Shown: positions 27,206-38,125 of the stretch, piece by piece
Layout of the letters: the number at the start of each line of letters is the position of its first letter
How positions within the stretch are numbered: the stretch's first letter is position 1
Program-made: the position numbers and the translations under genes
The notes under the pieces: model-generated
The model's database searches: none
What the model was told of the DNA's origin: nothing
The model's input: the letters and a program-made list of their open reading frames with translations, nothing else
NCBI RefSeq assembly: GCF_900116895.1
Contig: NZ_FPCF01000001.1
Coordinates: 930,001 to 994,000 of the forward strand
Direction: 5' to 3'
Length of the DNA stretch: 64,000 bases
Origin: Pseudidiomarina donghaiensis
GTDB lineage: Bacteria; Pseudomonadota; Gammaproteobacteria; Enterobacterales; Alteromonadaceae

Positions 27206-28196
27206 ATATGTAGCCGCGATTGCCTTGTGGTTTGCTGCAGTTGCGTCTTTTGCTGTACCGGCGCAAACCGATGAGCGTGCTGAAATTGCCGCGAATTTGG
27301 GCCAGCAATGGTTTAATCGCATGGCCGATGCACTGCGCCACCTAGATTTCGAAGCCACGTTAGTACAAGCCCAAGGCCAACGAGTGCAGCCTTTGGTATG
27401 GTTTCACGGTAGCTATGATCATGATACCGACCTTGAATTACTTATTTATTTGAATGGCGCCGATATGCGTGTTTTGCGTATAGGCGAGCAGAGTTACTAT
27501 TATTCTGCTGGGGGAGCGCATGCTTACACCTTGCAGTCGAATGTAACCTTTGGACTGATTCCTCCTGCGTTTTACAACAGTTTTTCAAACATTTCACAGC
27601 ACTACCAAGTGATAGCTAGCGGCGGAATGCGGGTAACCGGCCGTAACGCACAATATTTGCGCTTAATTAGCCGCGACAATCATCGTTACCACTATGACTT
27701 ATGGGTTGATCGTGAAACCGGCATGTTACTGAAGATGCAAATGATGACACCTCAAGGTGAAGTGCTGGAGCAGCTGCAATTAACTTCGTTTTCGGTGACT
27801 AACGAGTTACCCGAACCTCTCATTGACTTAGGCCAATTTCAACAACCGCCGCGTATGTACGGCAACGACGACTCGACGCCGGTAAAGTTTGCGTTGCAAC
27901 CGGACTGGTTACCCGATGGTTTCAAGCAGCGCATTGCTAGCCACCGAGAAGTTCACGATACGCGGTTGCCGACAGATTATTATTTGTTTAGTGATGGCCT
28001 AACCGAAATTTCGGTTTACATTACTGAATCGCAGTTACAAAACTTACCCTCGTTAGCTTTGCAAGGGCCAGACTCTATGGTGAATTTGCGGGTGAACGGC
28101 TTCGCTGTGACGGTAGTTGGCAAGGTGCCAGCTGAAACGTTGCACATGATAGCTGAGCGTACAGCTTTAAAATCGACAATGGAAAGTGAAGAATGA
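27198..28196 (+). CDS. rseB: Sigma-E regulatory periplasmic protein RseB
   Basis: Periplasmic protein that shields RseA from DegS and senses mislocalised lipopolysaccharide. A signal peptide (MTKYVAAIALWFAAVASFAVPA) is followed by the large lipoprotein-carrier-like domain (residues about 35-200, with FEATLVQAQGQRVQPLVWFHG) and a smaller C-terminal domain with FALQPDWLPDGF. Length 332. Overlaps both neighbours: eight bases with rseA, four with rseC. Confidence 0.94.
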   Translation: MTKYVAAIALWFAAVASFAVPAQTDERAEIAANLGQQWFNRMADALRHLDFEATLVQAQGQRVQPLVWFHGSYDHDTDLELLIYLNGADMRVLRIGEQSYYYSAGGAHAYTLQSNVTFGLIPPAFYNSFSNISQHYQVIASGGMRVTGRNAQYLRLISRDNHRYHYDLWVDRETGMLLKMQMMTPQGEVLEQLQLTSFSVTNELPEPLIDLGQFQQPPRMYGNDDSTPVKFALQPDWLPDGFKQRIASHREVHDTRLPTDYYLFSDGLTEISVYITESQLQNLPSLALQGPDSMVNLRVNGFAVTVVGKVPAETLHMIAERTALKSTMESEE

Positions 28197-28627
28197 TTCG
28201 TGAGCTCGCTGAAATCGTGGCAGTTTATGACGATAGTCTTCAGGTTTCGACCGAACTAAAAACAGGTTGTGGTAGCTGTGCACAGCAATCAACTTGTGGT
28301 GCGGGGATTATCTCAAAAGCATTTTCTGATCGGCGCGCCGAGTTTTTAGTTCGAAAACCCGAAGGTCAATTCCAAGTAGGCCAAATGATAGAACTGTTGT
28401 TGCCAGAACAGGCGCTGACGCAATTATCCCTGATGCTGTATGGACTTCCGTTGCTGGCCCTAATGCTAACCGCGGTTGGCTTGGGTGAACTGGCTGGAGT
28501 TAGTGAGGGCTGGGTGATTATTAGTGCCTTTGCTAGCTTTGGTTTGAGCTTCTATGGGTTGAAACGTTGGTTACATCACCGTGATGTACAGGTTAGTCAA
28601 TTGTTGAGTGTGCAACAAATCGACTAA
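28193..28627 (+). CDS. rseC: SoxR-reducing / sigma-E regulatory protein RseC
   Basis: Inner-membrane protein of the RseC/MucC family. The N-terminal cytoplasmic part holds a cysteine cluster (Cys26, Cys29, Cys35 in TGCGSCAQQSTCGAG) that may bind an Fe-S cluster, as in the related RsxC-SoxR-reducing system. Two membrane helices follow (about residues 75-98 and 104-122). Length 144. The ATG overlaps the rseB stop. Its exact role in sigma-E control is modest even in E. coli. Confidence 0.9.
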   Translation: MIRELAEIVAVYDDSLQVSTELKTGCGSCAQQSTCGAGIISKAFSDRRAEFLVRKPEGQFQVGQMIELLLPEQALTQLSLMLYGLPLLALMLTAVGLGELAGVSEGWVIISAFASFGLSFYGLKRWLHHRDVQVSQLLSVQQID

Positions 28628-28643
28628 TTTTGCCCGAAATTCT

Positions 28644-28672
28644 TTGTTCCTTTCCCCATAAATCAGTATGAT
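28644..28672 (+). promoter_or_regulatory. Predicted sigma-70 promoter of lepA-lepB
   Basis: TTGTTC (28644-28649) and TATGAT (28667-28672) have a 17-base spacer, 44 bases before the lepA ATG in an 88-base gap after rseC. No terminator is visible upstream, so some read-through from the sigma-E operon is likely. Confidence 0.55.
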
Positions 28673-28715
28673 CAGCGGTTAATTCTCTATTCCATTTGTT
28701 TTTGCGGGGGCATTA

Positions 28716-30527
28716 ATGCCAGAAAAGGCGTTTAAGCAAACAAATATTCGCAATTTTTCAGTAATTGCGCACATCGATCACGGTAAATCGACCTTATCCG
28801 ATCGTCTTATTCAACATTGCGGCGGCTTAACTGATCGCGAAATGGCTGAGCAAGTGCTCGATTCCATGGACCTTGAACGTGAGCGCGGTATTACCATTAA
28901 AGCGCAGAGCGTAACATTGCATTACACCGCGAAAGACGGTGAAACTTATCAGTTAAACTTCATTGATACGCCGGGCCATGTGGACTTCTCCTATGAAGTA
29001 TCGCGCAGCTTAGCCGGTTGTGAAGGGGCGTTATTGGTTGTTGATGCGGCTCAGGGCGTTGAAGCGCAAACCTTGGCCAACTGCTATACAGCCATTGAAA
29101 TGGACCTAGAAGTGGTGCCGGTGTTAAATAAAATCGACTTGCCACAGGCCGACCCAATGCGCGTTGCTGAAGAAATTGAAGACATTGTTGGTATTGAAGC
29201 CATTGATGCGGTTCAGTGTTCAGCTAAAACCGGTATTGGTATTGATGAAGTACTTGAGCGCATTGTCCGGCAAATTCCACCACCACAAGGTGATCCTGAA
29301 GCGCCATTGCAAGCACTGATTATTGACTCTTGGTTTGATAATTATCAAGGCGTTGTGAGCTTGGTACGCGTAAAAAATGGCATTTTGCGCGCTGGCGACA
29401 AAATGAAAGTGATGTCGACGGGTCAAACTTACCAAATTGATAAAGTGGGCTTTTTCTCGCCAAAACCCACGGAAACCGGCATTTTACGTTGCGGCGAAGT
29501 AGGTTTCGTGATTGCAGGTATTAAAGAGATTCTCGGTGCACCAGTAGGCGATACCTTAACCTTGGCGAAGCAGGCCGCGCCGGCAGCCTTACCGGGCTTT
29601 AAACGCGTGAAGCCTCAAGTTTACGCGGGTATGTTCCCCATTTCGTCAGACGATTATGAGAACTTTCGTGATGCGCTAGCAAAGTTATCGCTCAATGACG
29701 CGTCGTTATTTTATGAGCCTGAAAACTCTGCTGCCTTGGGCTTTGGTTTCCGTGTTGGCTTTTTGGGCATGCTGCATATGGAAATCATTCAAGAACGGCT
29801 TGAGCGCGAATATGACATAGACCTGATTACCACAGCGCCAACGGTGGTGTACAAGGTGGTAACCAAAGACGGCAAAGAGCACAAAGTCGATAATCCAGCG
29901 AATTTGCCGGCGGTAAACGATATTGAAACTATTTATGAGCCTATTGTGGAAGCCAACATATTGGTGCCGCAGGAATATTTAGGCAACGTGATCACGCTGT
30001 GTGTGGACAAGCGTGGTGTGCAAACCAAAATGGCTTATCACGGTAATCAGGTGGCGGTGACCTACGAGTTACCAATGGCTGAGGTGGTGATGGACTTCTT
30101 CGACCGCTTGAAGTCAACCAGTCGTGGCTATGCGAGCTTGGATTATAACTTTAAGCGTTTCCAAGAGGCAGACATGGTGCGGGTTGACGTGTTGATCAAT
30201 GGCGACAAGGTAGACGCATTGGCATTGATTACTCACCGCGATAACGCACAAGGCCGAGGCCGTGATTTAGTGGACAAAATGCGCGAGTTAATTCCGCGTC
30301 AGATGTTCGATATCGCCATTCAGGCCACTATTGGTACCCACGTTATTGCCCGTTCAACGGTGAAACAATTACGTAAAAACGTAACCGCAAAATGTTACGG
30401 TGGTGACGTAAGCCGCAAGAAAAAACTATTGCAGAAACAAAAAGAAGGTAAGAAGCGCATGAAGCAATTAGGGAACGTTGAAGTTCCTCAAGAAGCGTTT
30501 CTTGCGGTACTTAAAGTTGGTAAATAA
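28716..30527 (+). CDS. lepA: Elongation factor 4 (LepA), ribosome-associated GTPase
   Basis: Translational GTPase acting in ribosome biogenesis and initiation, and proposed to back-translocate stalled ribosomes. The G motifs are clear: AHIDHGKST (G1), RGITIK (G2), DTPGH (G3), NKIDLP (G4) and CSAKTG (G5). Domains II, III and V and the LepA-specific C-terminal domain ([20 protein letters not shown]) follow. Length 603. It precedes lepB, the classic lepA-lepB operon. Confidence 0.97.
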   Translation: MPEKAFKQTNIRNFSVIAHIDHGKSTLSDRLIQHCGGLTDREMAEQVLDSMDLERERGITIKAQSVTLHYTAKDGETYQLNFIDTPGHVDFSYEVSRSLAGCEGALLVVDAAQGVEAQTLANCYTAIEMDLEVVPVLNKIDLPQADPMRVAEEIEDIVGIEAIDAVQCSAKTGIGIDEVLERIVRQIPPPQGDPEAPLQALIIDSWFDNYQGVVSLVRVKNGILRAGDKMKVMSTGQTYQIDKVGFFSPKPTETGILRCGEVGFVIAGIKEILGAPVGDTLTLAKQAAPAALPGFKRVKPQVYAGMFPISSDDYENFRDALAKLSLNDASLFYEPENSAALGFGFRVGFLGMLHMEIIQERLEREYDIDLITTAPTVVYKVVTKDGKEHKVDNPANLPAVNDIETIYEPIVEANILVPQEYLGNVITLCVDKRGVQTKMAYHGNQVAVTYELPMAEVVMDFFDRLKSTSRGYASLDYNFKRFQEADMVRVDVLINGDKVDALALITHRDNAQGRGRDLVDKMRELIPRQMFDIAIQATIGTHVIARSTVKQLRKNVTAKCYGGDVSRKKKLLQKQKEGKKRMKQLGNVEVPQEAFLAVLKVGK

Positions 30528-30557
30528 AGAATACGTGCGCAAGGGAATAGACCGATA

Positions 30558-31481
30558 ATGGCAAATTTTTATTCAATACTGTTAACGCTAGTGACGCTGG
30601 CGGCGGGTTTGATTTGGTTGTATGACGCAAAATTCAAAAAGCCGCTTCGCAAAGCTAAAATTGCTGACGAAGAGCAGCGTTTGCAGCAACAACTTGATGA
30701 TGAGGCGCGTGAGCGACTTGCTCCTCAGGGGCGAATAGCTGAATTTGCGCAGTCGGTTTTCCCAATTCTATTTATCATTTTGATTGTGCGCTCGTTCTTT
30801 TATGAACCGTTTCGCATTCCGTCGGCATCAATGATGCCGACCATGTTGGCGGGCGACTTTATCTTGGTGCAGAAGTACAGTTATAGCGTGCGTGATCCGC
30901 TATTTCGACACGAGTTGGTGCGGACAGGTACACCTGAACGTGGTGATATCGCGGTATTTAAATACCCTTTGCAGCCAAATGTCGACTACATTAAGCGTAT
31001 TATTGGCACCCCGGGTGATCGCATCATCTACCGTAACAAAACCTTGTACCTAGAGCCTGCTTGCGTTGCAAGTAGCGCAGAATGTCCAAAAATGCAGGTT
31101 ATCGCGCGCGAGGTGAAGCAGCAAGATGAAGTTTACTTTAGCCGTTCAACGCCGTTAGTTCGCTATACTGAGCAAATTGGCGACGTGACCCATGATATTT
31201 TAGTAGACCCAACCGTAGCTCCGCGCACCGCTTATTTTTACCAACAGCCAGGCACCGCACCTGACGAATGGATAGTGCCAGAAGGGCAGTATTTTTTCAT
31301 GGGCGATAACCGCGATAATTCCGAAGACAGTCGTTATTGGGGGTTTGTACCGCATGACAATTTGGTTGGGCGAGCGACCTTTATTTGGATGAGTTTCGAA
31401 ATGGATCGTGATGCCAATAGTTTGTTGCCACAATGGGTACCAACCGGCATACGTTGGCACCGTTTGGGCAGCGTGGAGTAA
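30558..31481 (+). CDS. lepB: Signal peptidase I
   Basis: Inner-membrane serine protease that removes signal peptides from exported proteins. Two membrane helices (about residues 4-22 and 66-81) precede the catalytic region, with the nucleophile Ser91 in PSASMMPTM and the general base Lys146 in VDYIKRIIGTPGD. The conserved box GDNRDNSEDSRYWGFVP is near the C-terminus. Length 307. rnc follows after three bases. Confidence 0.97.
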   Translation: MANFYSILLTLVTLAAGLIWLYDAKFKKPLRKAKIADEEQRLQQQLDDEARERLAPQGRIAEFAQSVFPILFIILIVRSFFYEPFRIPSASMMPTMLAGDFILVQKYSYSVRDPLFRHELVRTGTPERGDIAVFKYPLQPNVDYIKRIIGTPGDRIIYRNKTLYLEPACVASSAECPKMQVIAREVKQQDEVYFSRSTPLVRYTEQIGDVTHDILVDPTVAPRTAYFYQQPGTAPDEWIVPEGQYFFMGDNRDNSEDSRYWGFVPHDNLVGRATFIWMSFEMDRDANSLLPQWVPTGIRWHRLGSVE

Positions 31482-31484
31482 ATT

Positions 31485-32183
31485 GTGAGCTTACCCAAAC
31501 CGCCAGCGCAAAAACTGGAAAAAGCTTTTGGTTATACGTTTAGTAACCGAGATTTGTTGCAACAGGCTTTAACGCATCGCAGCGCAGCAGCACTGCATAA
31601 CGAGCGCTTGGAGTTTCTCGGCGACTCGGTGCTCGGTATTATTATTAGTGAAGCCCTGTTTGAGAAATTCCCAAATATTGACGAAGGCGATTTAAGCCGT
31701 ATGCGTGCTACTTTGGTGTGCGGCAAAAGCTTGGCAAAGCTAGCGCAGAAATTTGAGCTTGGAAAATTTTTAGTGTTAGGGCCAGGTGAAATGAAAAGTG
31801 GCGGCCATCGCCGCGAGTCCATTCTGGCTGATGCGGTAGAAGCATTGCTCGGCGCAATGTACTTAGAAAGTGATTTAGTAACCTGTCGTCAGGTAGTTTT
31901 AGCTTGGTATGCGAAGCAACTGGATAGTATTAAGCCAGGGGCAAGCCACAAAGACCCTAAAACGCGGCTGCAAGAATATTTACAGGGTCGCCAATGTGCA
32001 CTTCCAGTGTACGAAGTGGTGGCCACGCAAGGCCAAGCACACAATCAACAATTTACGGTAAGTTGCCAAGTAGAAGGTATTGCAGAACCTATTCGCGGTA
32101 CCGGTACCAGTCGACGCAAAGCCGAACAAAAAGCGGCAACCGATGCACTGGCGCAGCTTCTCGAACAGGATAAAACCTCATGA
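31485..32183 (+). CDS. rnc: Ribonuclease III
   Basis: Double-strand-specific endoribonuclease for rRNA and mRNA processing. The signature [12 protein letters not shown] starts at residue 40 with the catalytic acidic residues, and the C-terminal double-stranded-RNA-binding domain (residues about 155-225, ending [20 protein letters not shown]) is complete. Length 232. It starts with GTG three bases after lepB; its stop overlaps the era start as ATGA. rnc-era-recO is the usual operon, and RNase III autoregulates it in E. coli; I did not identify the processing hairpin here. Confidence 0.97.
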   Translation: MSLPKPPAQKLEKAFGYTFSNRDLLQQALTHRSAAALHNERLEFLGDSVLGIIISEALFEKFPNIDEGDLSRMRATLVCGKSLAKLAQKFELGKFLVLGPGEMKSGGHRRESILADAVEALLGAMYLESDLVTCRQVVLAWYAKQLDSIKPGASHKDPKTRLQEYLQGRQCALPVYEVVATQGQAHNQQFTVSCQVEGIAEPIRGTGTSRRKAEQKAATDALAQLLEQDKTS

Positions 32184-33100
32184 CCGATTTCAATATCGAT
32201 GAAAATATAAGTTCAGCGTCAGCCTTTGTGGCGATAGTTGGGCGACCAAATGTGGGTAAATCAACCTTGTTGAACCGCATTTTGGGGCAAAAAATTAGTA
32301 TTACCTCAAGTAAACCGCAAACCACCCGACACCGTATTCTTGGCATTGAAACCGAAGGCGACCGCCAAATTGTCTACGTTGATACGCCGGGCCTACATAA
32401 AGACGAAAAGCGGGCTATTAACCGCTTGATGAATAGAGCGGCGTCAAGTTCACTGAGCGGTGTTGAAGTGATTTTGTTTGTGGTTGAAGCCGGCAAGTGG
32501 TCAAGCGATGACGATATGGTATTGGCTAAGCTGAAGAAAATGAGCAGCCCAGTGATTCTGGTGGTGAACAAAATTGATCAGTTTAAAGATAAAACCGAAT
32601 TGTTACCGTATTTACAAAAATTATCAGAAAAACATACGTTTGCTGAGATAATTCCATTGTCTGCAGAAACTGGGGCTCAAGTTGAAGCCTTGCGTACCTT
32701 AGTGCATAGCCACGCGAAACCAGGTGTGCACCATTTTCCAGAAGACTATGTGACGGATCGTTCGCTGCGTTTTATGACCGCAGAAATTATTCGTGAAAAG
32801 CTCATGCGTTTTACCGGTGACGAGCTACCTTACAGCACCACAGTGGAAATTGAGCAGTTTAAGACGGCAGAGTCGGGTACAACCCATATTCACGCACTTA
32901 TTTTGGTTGAGCGAGACGGGCAAAAGCGCATGGTTATTGGTGCTGGTGGCAGCAAACTAAAAACCATTGGCACTGAAGCGCGACGAGACATTGAGCCGCT
33001 CGTAGGCGGCAAAGTGCATTTGCAACTCTGGGTGAAAGTGAAGTCGGGCTGGGCTGACGATGAACGCGCATTGCGCAGCTTAGGTTACGGCGAGGATTAA
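32180..33100 (+). CDS. era: GTPase Era
   Basis: Essential GTPase for 16S rRNA maturation and 30S assembly. G motifs: GRPNVGKST (G1), TTRHR (G2), DTPGLH (G3), NKID (G4) and LSAETG (G5). The C-terminal KH RNA-binding domain includes [18 protein letters not shown]. Length 306. It overlaps rnc by four bases and precedes recO by three. Confidence 0.97.
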   Translation: MTDFNIDENISSASAFVAIVGRPNVGKSTLLNRILGQKISITSSKPQTTRHRILGIETEGDRQIVYVDTPGLHKDEKRAINRLMNRAASSSLSGVEVILFVVEAGKWSSDDDMVLAKLKKMSSPVILVVNKIDQFKDKTELLPYLQKLSEKHTFAEIIPLSAETGAQVEALRTLVHSHAKPGVHHFPEDYVTDRSLRFMTAEIIREKLMRFTGDELPYSTTVEIEQFKTAESGTTHIHALILVERDGQKRMVIGAGGSKLKTIGTEARRDIEPLVGGKVHLQLWVKVKSGWADDERALRSLGYGED

Positions 33101-33103
33101 GCC

Positions 33104-33844
33104 ATGGAACCGGCGTTTGTACTGCATCGCTGGCCCTACCAAGATAGCAGCTTGCTGGTGGAATTACTGAGCGCACAGCAAGGGCGTTTTCGGGTTATTG
33201 CCAAAGGGGCCAAACGCCCGAAAAGTAAGTGGCGTAGTATTTTGCAGCCATTTACGCCGCTCTTGGTGCAGGCCAAAGGGCGCGGCGAATTACTAACGTT
33301 GAGCGCCGCTGAAGCTAGCGATCAAGCTATGAACCTGCAAGGCCACGCGTTATATAGTGGTTTTTACGTAAATGAGCTGATACAACGCCTTACCACCCCC
33401 CATCAAGCCATAGACGAACTGTTTCATGACTACCATGAAACGCTGAACATGTTGGCGCAAACCAGCCACGTTGAGCCGGTGCTTCGGCGTTTTGAGTGGC
33501 AACTGTTGTGTCATTTAGGGCATGGGTTTGATTGGCATGCAGATGACCAGCAACAACCTTTTTTAGCGCAACAGACGTATCAGTTTAGGCCAGAACGGGG
33601 GTTCTTTATCGCAACCCCCAATGCGTTAGAAAATAGGGCGGCTGAAACACCGTTAAACCCGTATTCGGCTGCTGAATTTTTAATGACAGGCGCTGACATT
33701 ACGCGCATTGCAGCGTTTGAGCAGCTTGATCAGCGCCTGCTAAACTTACTTAAACGTATTATGCGATCTGCGCTGCAGCCTTATTTAGGTGATAAACCGC
33801 TGCGTAGTCGCCAACTCTTTACCCAATTTAAGGACAAATCATGA
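33104..33844 (+). CDS. recO: DNA repair protein RecO
   Basis: Loads RecA on SSB-coated single strands with RecR in the RecF pathway. The N-terminal OB-fold ([32 protein letters not shown]) and a helical C-terminal domain are present. The zinc-finger cysteines seen in Gram-positive RecO are absent, as in other gammaproteobacteria. Length 246. Its last four bases overlap pdxJ (ATGA). Confidence 0.94.
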   Translation: MEPAFVLHRWPYQDSSLLVELLSAQQGRFRVIAKGAKRPKSKWRSILQPFTPLLVQAKGRGELLTLSAAEASDQAMNLQGHALYSGFYVNELIQRLTTPHQAIDELFHDYHETLNMLAQTSHVEPVLRRFEWQLLCHLGHGFDWHADDQQQPFLAQQTYQFRPERGFFIATPNALENRAAETPLNPYSAAEFLMTGADITRIAAFEQLDQRLLNLLKRIMRSALQPYLGDKPLRSRQLFTQFKDKS

Positions 33845-34611
33845 CGCATTCTGCAGATATTGGCCCCATTTTATTAGGTGTAAACATTGATCATGTGGCA
33901 ACCGTGCGCAATGCCCGTGGGGTGAGCTATCCAGACCCAGTGACAGCGGCTGCAATTGCTGAACAAGCTGGTGCAGACGGCATTACTGTGCATTTGCGTG
34001 AAGACCGTCGTCACATTGTTGACCGCGACGTTGAAATTTTGGCGCAAACATTGCAAACCCGAATGAATTTAGAAATGGCGGTTACCGACGAGATGCTGGC
34101 CATTGCTAGCCGCATTAAACCGGCCTATTGCTGTTTGGTACCAGAAAAGCGCGAAGAGCTAACCACTGAAGGTGGTCTTGATGTTGCTGGGCAGCAAGAC
34201 AAAATTAAAGCAGCGGTAAGCCAGTTAGCCGAACATGATATAGCGACCAGTTTGTTTATTGATGCCGATAAGCGCCAAATTGACGCCGCAGTTGCCTGTG
34301 GTGCACCAATTATTGAGCTGCACACCGGGCATTATGCTGAGCAAACCAATGAACAACAGCAACAGCTGGCCTTGGCGCAGTTACGCGATGCGGCTGAATA
34401 TGCTCAAGCTGCCGGCTTACAAGTTAACGCCGGGCATGGTTTGCATTACTTTAATACCGCCGCTATTGCTGCCATTCCACAGTTGGTTGAATTGAATATT
34501 GGCCACGCAATTATTGCCCGTGCTGTATTAGTCGGCCTTGAGCAAGCCGTTCGCGACATGAAAGCCATTATGCAGCAAGCGCGCTTACAAGTGCAGCAGC
34601 AAGGTCGCTAA
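33841..34611 (+). CDS. pdxJ: Pyridoxine 5'-phosphate synthase
   Basis: TIM-barrel enzyme that condenses 1-amino-3-oxo-4-(phosphohydroxy)propan-2-one with deoxyxylulose 5-phosphate to form pyridoxine phosphate. Typical motifs include [47 protein letters not shown] and [10 protein letters not shown]. Length 256. It shares the DXP precursor with Dxr at the start of the window. It follows recO as in E. coli. Confidence 0.97.
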   Translation: MTHSADIGPILLGVNIDHVATVRNARGVSYPDPVTAAAIAEQAGADGITVHLREDRRHIVDRDVEILAQTLQTRMNLEMAVTDEMLAIASRIKPAYCCLVPEKREELTTEGGLDVAGQQDKIKAAVSQLAEHDIATSLFIDADKRQIDAAVACGAPIIELHTGHYAEQTNEQQQQLALAQLRDAAEYAQAAGLQVNAGHGLHYFNTAAIAAIPQLVELNIGHAIIARAVLVGLEQAVRDMKAIMQQARLQVQQQGR

Positions 34612-34614
34612 GCC

Positions 34615-35925
34615 ATGGCGCAAATTTACAAACCACGGCCGCACCAGGCTAAAAATAAGCCTTTATTGGCGCAAACTGTGGTTGGGCTTGATCATCAAGG
34701 GCGTGGCATTATACGTACTCCGAAAGGGGTGCGGTTTGTGGCCAATACGTTACCCGGTGAAACCGTTGACGTGGTCGTCGATGGCAAGTACACAGCGACT
34801 CTGCTCAAAGTTACAAAACCAAGTGCGCAACGCCTAAAACCACCGTGTGACTATTATGACAGCTGTGGCGGTTGTGACTTTCAGCATGTTGACCTCGCGG
34901 CACAGGTGGCTCACAAGCAACAAACCGTGCAAGAAATGCTAAGTAAGTTTGCCGGTATAGAAGCGCAGGCTTGGTTAGCACCGTTACAGGCCGACGCTTG
35001 GCATTATCGCCGCCGCGCCCGTTTAGCGGTTCACTATGATAGGAAGCGTCAGCAGCTTACCCTCGGTTTTCGGGCGGCGCAAAGCAAGCGAATTGTAGCT
35101 ATCGATAGCTGTTTAACACTGGCGCAGCCTTTAAATAAACTTTTAAAGCCATTACGAGATGCACTCGCAAAATTGGCATTGGCCAAGCATTTAGGCCATG
35201 TTGAACTGATTGAGTTTGCCCAACAGCCGGCAGTATTACTGCGTGTAGCAACCCGCTTAGAAGATACAGATAAAAGCCAGTTAGAGGCTTTTGCACAGGC
35301 GCATAACGTTGCCGTATGGTTGGCATATGAGCATACAGTGGAGCCATTGATGGCAACTCAGGCGTTGCCGCAATATGGCACTGTTGGTGCTTTGCTAAGC
35401 TGCCAACCGACAGACTTTATTCAAAGCCATCGGCAGCTTAGTCAAACCATGGTTGCCCAAGCACTCGCGTGGCTAGACATTCAAGCCGACGAAAGGGTGC
35501 TTGAGTTGTTTGCTGGCAGCGGTCATTTCACGATTCCACTGGCCCAGGCCGGTGCCAAGGTCACAGCCATTGAGGGGGTTACCTCCATGGTTGAGCAGTT
35601 GCAGCAAAACGCAACGGTCAATGGCGTTGAGGTTGACGCGTTTTGTGCCAATTTAGAGCAGCCATGGCCGCAACAAAGTTGGGGCGCTACTAATTACAGC
35701 AAAGCCTTGTTAGACCCCGCGCGAGCCGGCGCTGCTAACGCGGTTCAAGAAATCGTGAAACGTGATATTCAACGAGTTGTTTATGTTTCGTGTGCACCGG
35801 ACACCCTTGCTCGTGACGCAGCAACCCATAAAGCACATGGATATGTATTAAAACGGGCTCAAGTTATTGACATGTTTCCGCAGACCCATCACATTGAGGT
35901 AATCACACTTTTCGAACGGGAGTAA
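34615..35925 (+). CDS. rlmD: 23S rRNA (uracil-1939-C5)-methyltransferase
   Basis: SAM-dependent enzyme (RumA) that methylates U1939 of 23S rRNA. An N-terminal TRAM domain (residues about 15-70) is followed by four cysteines of a [4Fe-4S] cluster (Cys78, Cys84, Cys87 and Cys166), the SAM-binding motif VLELFAGSGHFTIPLA and the catalytic cysteine in VYVSCAPDTLARDA. Length 436. It lies just before relA, the same order as in E. coli. Confidence 0.95.
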   Translation: MAQIYKPRPHQAKNKPLLAQTVVGLDHQGRGIIRTPKGVRFVANTLPGETVDVVVDGKYTATLLKVTKPSAQRLKPPCDYYDSCGGCDFQHVDLAAQVAHKQQTVQEMLSKFAGIEAQAWLAPLQADAWHYRRRARLAVHYDRKRQQLTLGFRAAQSKRIVAIDSCLTLAQPLNKLLKPLRDALAKLALAKHLGHVELIEFAQQPAVLLRVATRLEDTDKSQLEAFAQAHNVAVWLAYEHTVEPLMATQALPQYGTVGALLSCQPTDFIQSHRQLSQTMVAQALAWLDIQADERVLELFAGSGHFTIPLAQAGAKVTAIEGVTSMVEQLQQNATVNGVEVDAFCANLEQPWPQQSWGATNYSKALLDPARAGAANAVQEIVKRDIQRVVYVSCAPDTLARDAATHKAHGYVLKRAQVIDMFPQTHHIEVITLFERE

Positions 35926-35929
35926 TACA

Positions 35930-38125
35930 GTGGTTTGGGTGCGAAGTACGCATGTTGATAAACCGCATCAACAAGGCGATTGGCTAGCGGAATTAAGCTC
36001 AGAAAAGCGACGCGAGCAATTGCGTGAGCATGCCCAACGCCTAAAAGCGTTATGTGACAATGCCCATAAACCACAGCTATTGGTTAAAGGCGAAGAAATG
36101 GTCGAAATTCTTATCGGCCTAAACCTTGACCAAGAGTCGTTGGTTGCTGCTTTATATAGTCCAGCTTACGAGGCTGCACTTCTCGATAGTGAACAAGCAT
36201 TAGCCTGGGGCGGGAAAAGCCTACCGATTTTATTAGAAGCTGTGCAAAATATGCAGACCATTAGCGCGCTGCAGCACTTTCAACACGGCAAACCAAGCTT
36301 AGTCCAAATTGACAATGTACGGCGCATGTTGCTGGCCATGGTGACTGATGTGCGTGCCGTATTAGTGAAGCTTGCTGAGCGCATTTGTTTTTTACGTGAG
36401 GTAAAAACCCTCGACGAAGAAACACGGGTTTTAGCTGCCAAAGAATGTAATGAAATTTACGCTCCACTAGCGAACCGTCTTGGTATTGGTCAGCTTAAGT
36501 GGGAATTGGAAGATCTTGCCTTTCGCTATTTACACCCAACCACCTATAAAGCTATTGCCAGCCAACTGCACGAGCGTCGTATTGACCGCGAAAATTATAT
36601 TCAGAATTTTGTCAGTGGCCTGCAACAAGCGCTATATGCAGAAGGGGTGAAAGCGACCGTTTATGGGCGCCCCAAGCATATTTACTCAATTTGGCGCAAA
36701 ATGCAGAAGAAGCATTTAAGCTTTGAACAATTATTTGATATTCGCGCGGTGCGCATTATTACGGAGTCACTCAAAGACTGTTACGGCGCTTTAGGTGTGG
36801 TGCACAGCTTATGGCGACATATTGCGTCGGAGTTTGATGACTACATTGCCACGCCCAAAGCCAACGGCTATCAGTCAATACATACGGTTGTGTTGGGTCC
36901 CGAAGAAAAGCATGTGGAAATACAAATTCGCACCCAAGCCATGCATAACGATGCCGAGCTGGGTGTGGCCGCGCATTGGATGTACAAAGAGGGCAGTGCG
37001 ACTGGCAAGGGCTCAGGGTTTGAAGAAAAAATTGCGTGGTTGCGTAAGCTTCTGGCCTGGCATGATGATATGGCCGGCAATGATGGTTTGGTTGAGGAAA
37101 TTCGCTCACAGGTATTTGAAGACCGCGTGTATGTGTTTACCCCTAAAGGCGAAGTAATCGACCTGCCGAGCGGCGCCACCCCGTTAGACTTTGCTTATTA
37201 CATTCATTCACAGGTTGGGCATCGTTGTGTGGGCGCTAAAGTGGATGGTCATATTGTGCCATTTACCTACACGCTTAAAAACGGTGAGCGGGTTGAAATT
37301 TTAACTCAAAAGAACGTGCAGCCGCGTCGTGACTGGTTGAATCCGGCCAATGGCTATCTGCAAACGTCGCGAGCGCGAAGTAAAGTGGTCGCCTATTTTA
37401 AGAAACTTGATCGCGAGAAAAACGCCAAAGCTGGGCGTGAGTTATTAGAAGCCGAGCTGAGTAAAATTAATGTGCCATTAAGTCAGACTGAGACGGTACT
37501 TGAGCGTTTTAATATGGTGCATTTAGATGATTTGTTGGCGGCAATAGGGGCGGGTGACGTCCGCTTGCATCAGGTTGTTAATCAGCTGAAGCCCACCGAA
37601 GACAATGCCGCTGAACGAATTGAGCGGTTAACTGCCAAAGCGCCCAAAGCAAACAAAAGTCGCAGTGGTAAACAAAGCGACGTGACTGTCGAGGGAATTG
37701 GTAACTTACTGGTGCAGTTCGCCAAGTGTTGCCAACCCGTGCCCGGTGATGCAATTCTTGGGTTTGTCACTCAAGGCCGCGGCGTATCTGTACATCGGCG
37801 CGACTGCGAACAGTTAGTACACTTATTAGAGCAGCACCCAGAACGTGCTTTGGCGGTGAGCTGGAGCCAACAAAAACGCGGTAACTATCGCGTGAATTTA
37901 CGCATAGACGCCGATGATCGTCATGGTTTGTTGCACGACATAACCAGTGTACTGGCGAACGAAAAAGTCAATGTGGCGCAGCTTGATTCACATTCGGATG
38001 CAGCCACGCGGCAAGCGCGACTAGCGGTGGGTATTGTGGTTGCTGACACGGAAAATTTACAACGTTTGTTGAATCGTCTTGGACAAGTGAAAGGCGTTCA
38101 CAAAGTCGAGAGAGTAACGCAATGA
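35930..38125 (+). CDS. relA: GTP pyrophosphokinase RelA
   Basis: Ribosome-bound synthetase of (p)ppGpp during amino-acid starvation. Order of domains: a pseudo-hydrolase region without the HD catalytic residues (residues about 30-200); the synthetase domain (GRPKHIYSIWRKMQKK, KANGYQSIHTVV, EIQIRT); TGS (VYVFTPKGEVIDLPSGATPL); a helical and zinc-finger region (CCQPVPGD, GVSVHRRDC); and a C-terminal ACT domain. Length 731. The start is a GTG four bases after rlmD. The lack of the HD motif means it is monofunctional RelA and not SpoT. It overlaps mazG by four bases. Confidence 0.97.
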   Translation: MVWVRSTHVDKPHQQGDWLAELSSEKRREQLREHAQRLKALCDNAHKPQLLVKGEEMVEILIGLNLDQESLVAALYSPAYEAALLDSEQALAWGGKSLPILLEAVQNMQTISALQHFQHGKPSLVQIDNVRRMLLAMVTDVRAVLVKLAERICFLREVKTLDEETRVLAAKECNEIYAPLANRLGIGQLKWELEDLAFRYLHPTTYKAIASQLHERRIDRENYIQNFVSGLQQALYAEGVKATVYGRPKHIYSIWRKMQKKHLSFEQLFDIRAVRIITESLKDCYGALGVVHSLWRHIASEFDDYIATPKANGYQSIHTVVLGPEEKHVEIQIRTQAMHNDAELGVAAHWMYKEGSATGKGSGFEEKIAWLRKLLAWHDDMAGNDGLVEEIRSQVFEDRVYVFTPKGEVIDLPSGATPLDFAYYIHSQVGHRCVGAKVDGHIVPFTYTLKNGERVEILTQKNVQPRRDWLNPANGYLQTSRARSKVVAYFKKLDREKNAKAGRELLEAELSKINVPLSQTETVLERFNMVHLDDLLAAIGAGDVRLHQVVNQLKPTEDNAAERIERLTAKAPKANKSRSGKQSDVTVEGIGNLLVQFAKCCQPVPGDAILGFVTQGRGVSVHRRDCEQLVHLLEQHPERALAVSWSQQKRGNYRVNLRIDADDRHGLLHDITSVLANEKVNVAQLDSHSDAATRQARLAVGIVVADTENLQRLLNRLGQVKGVHKVERVTQ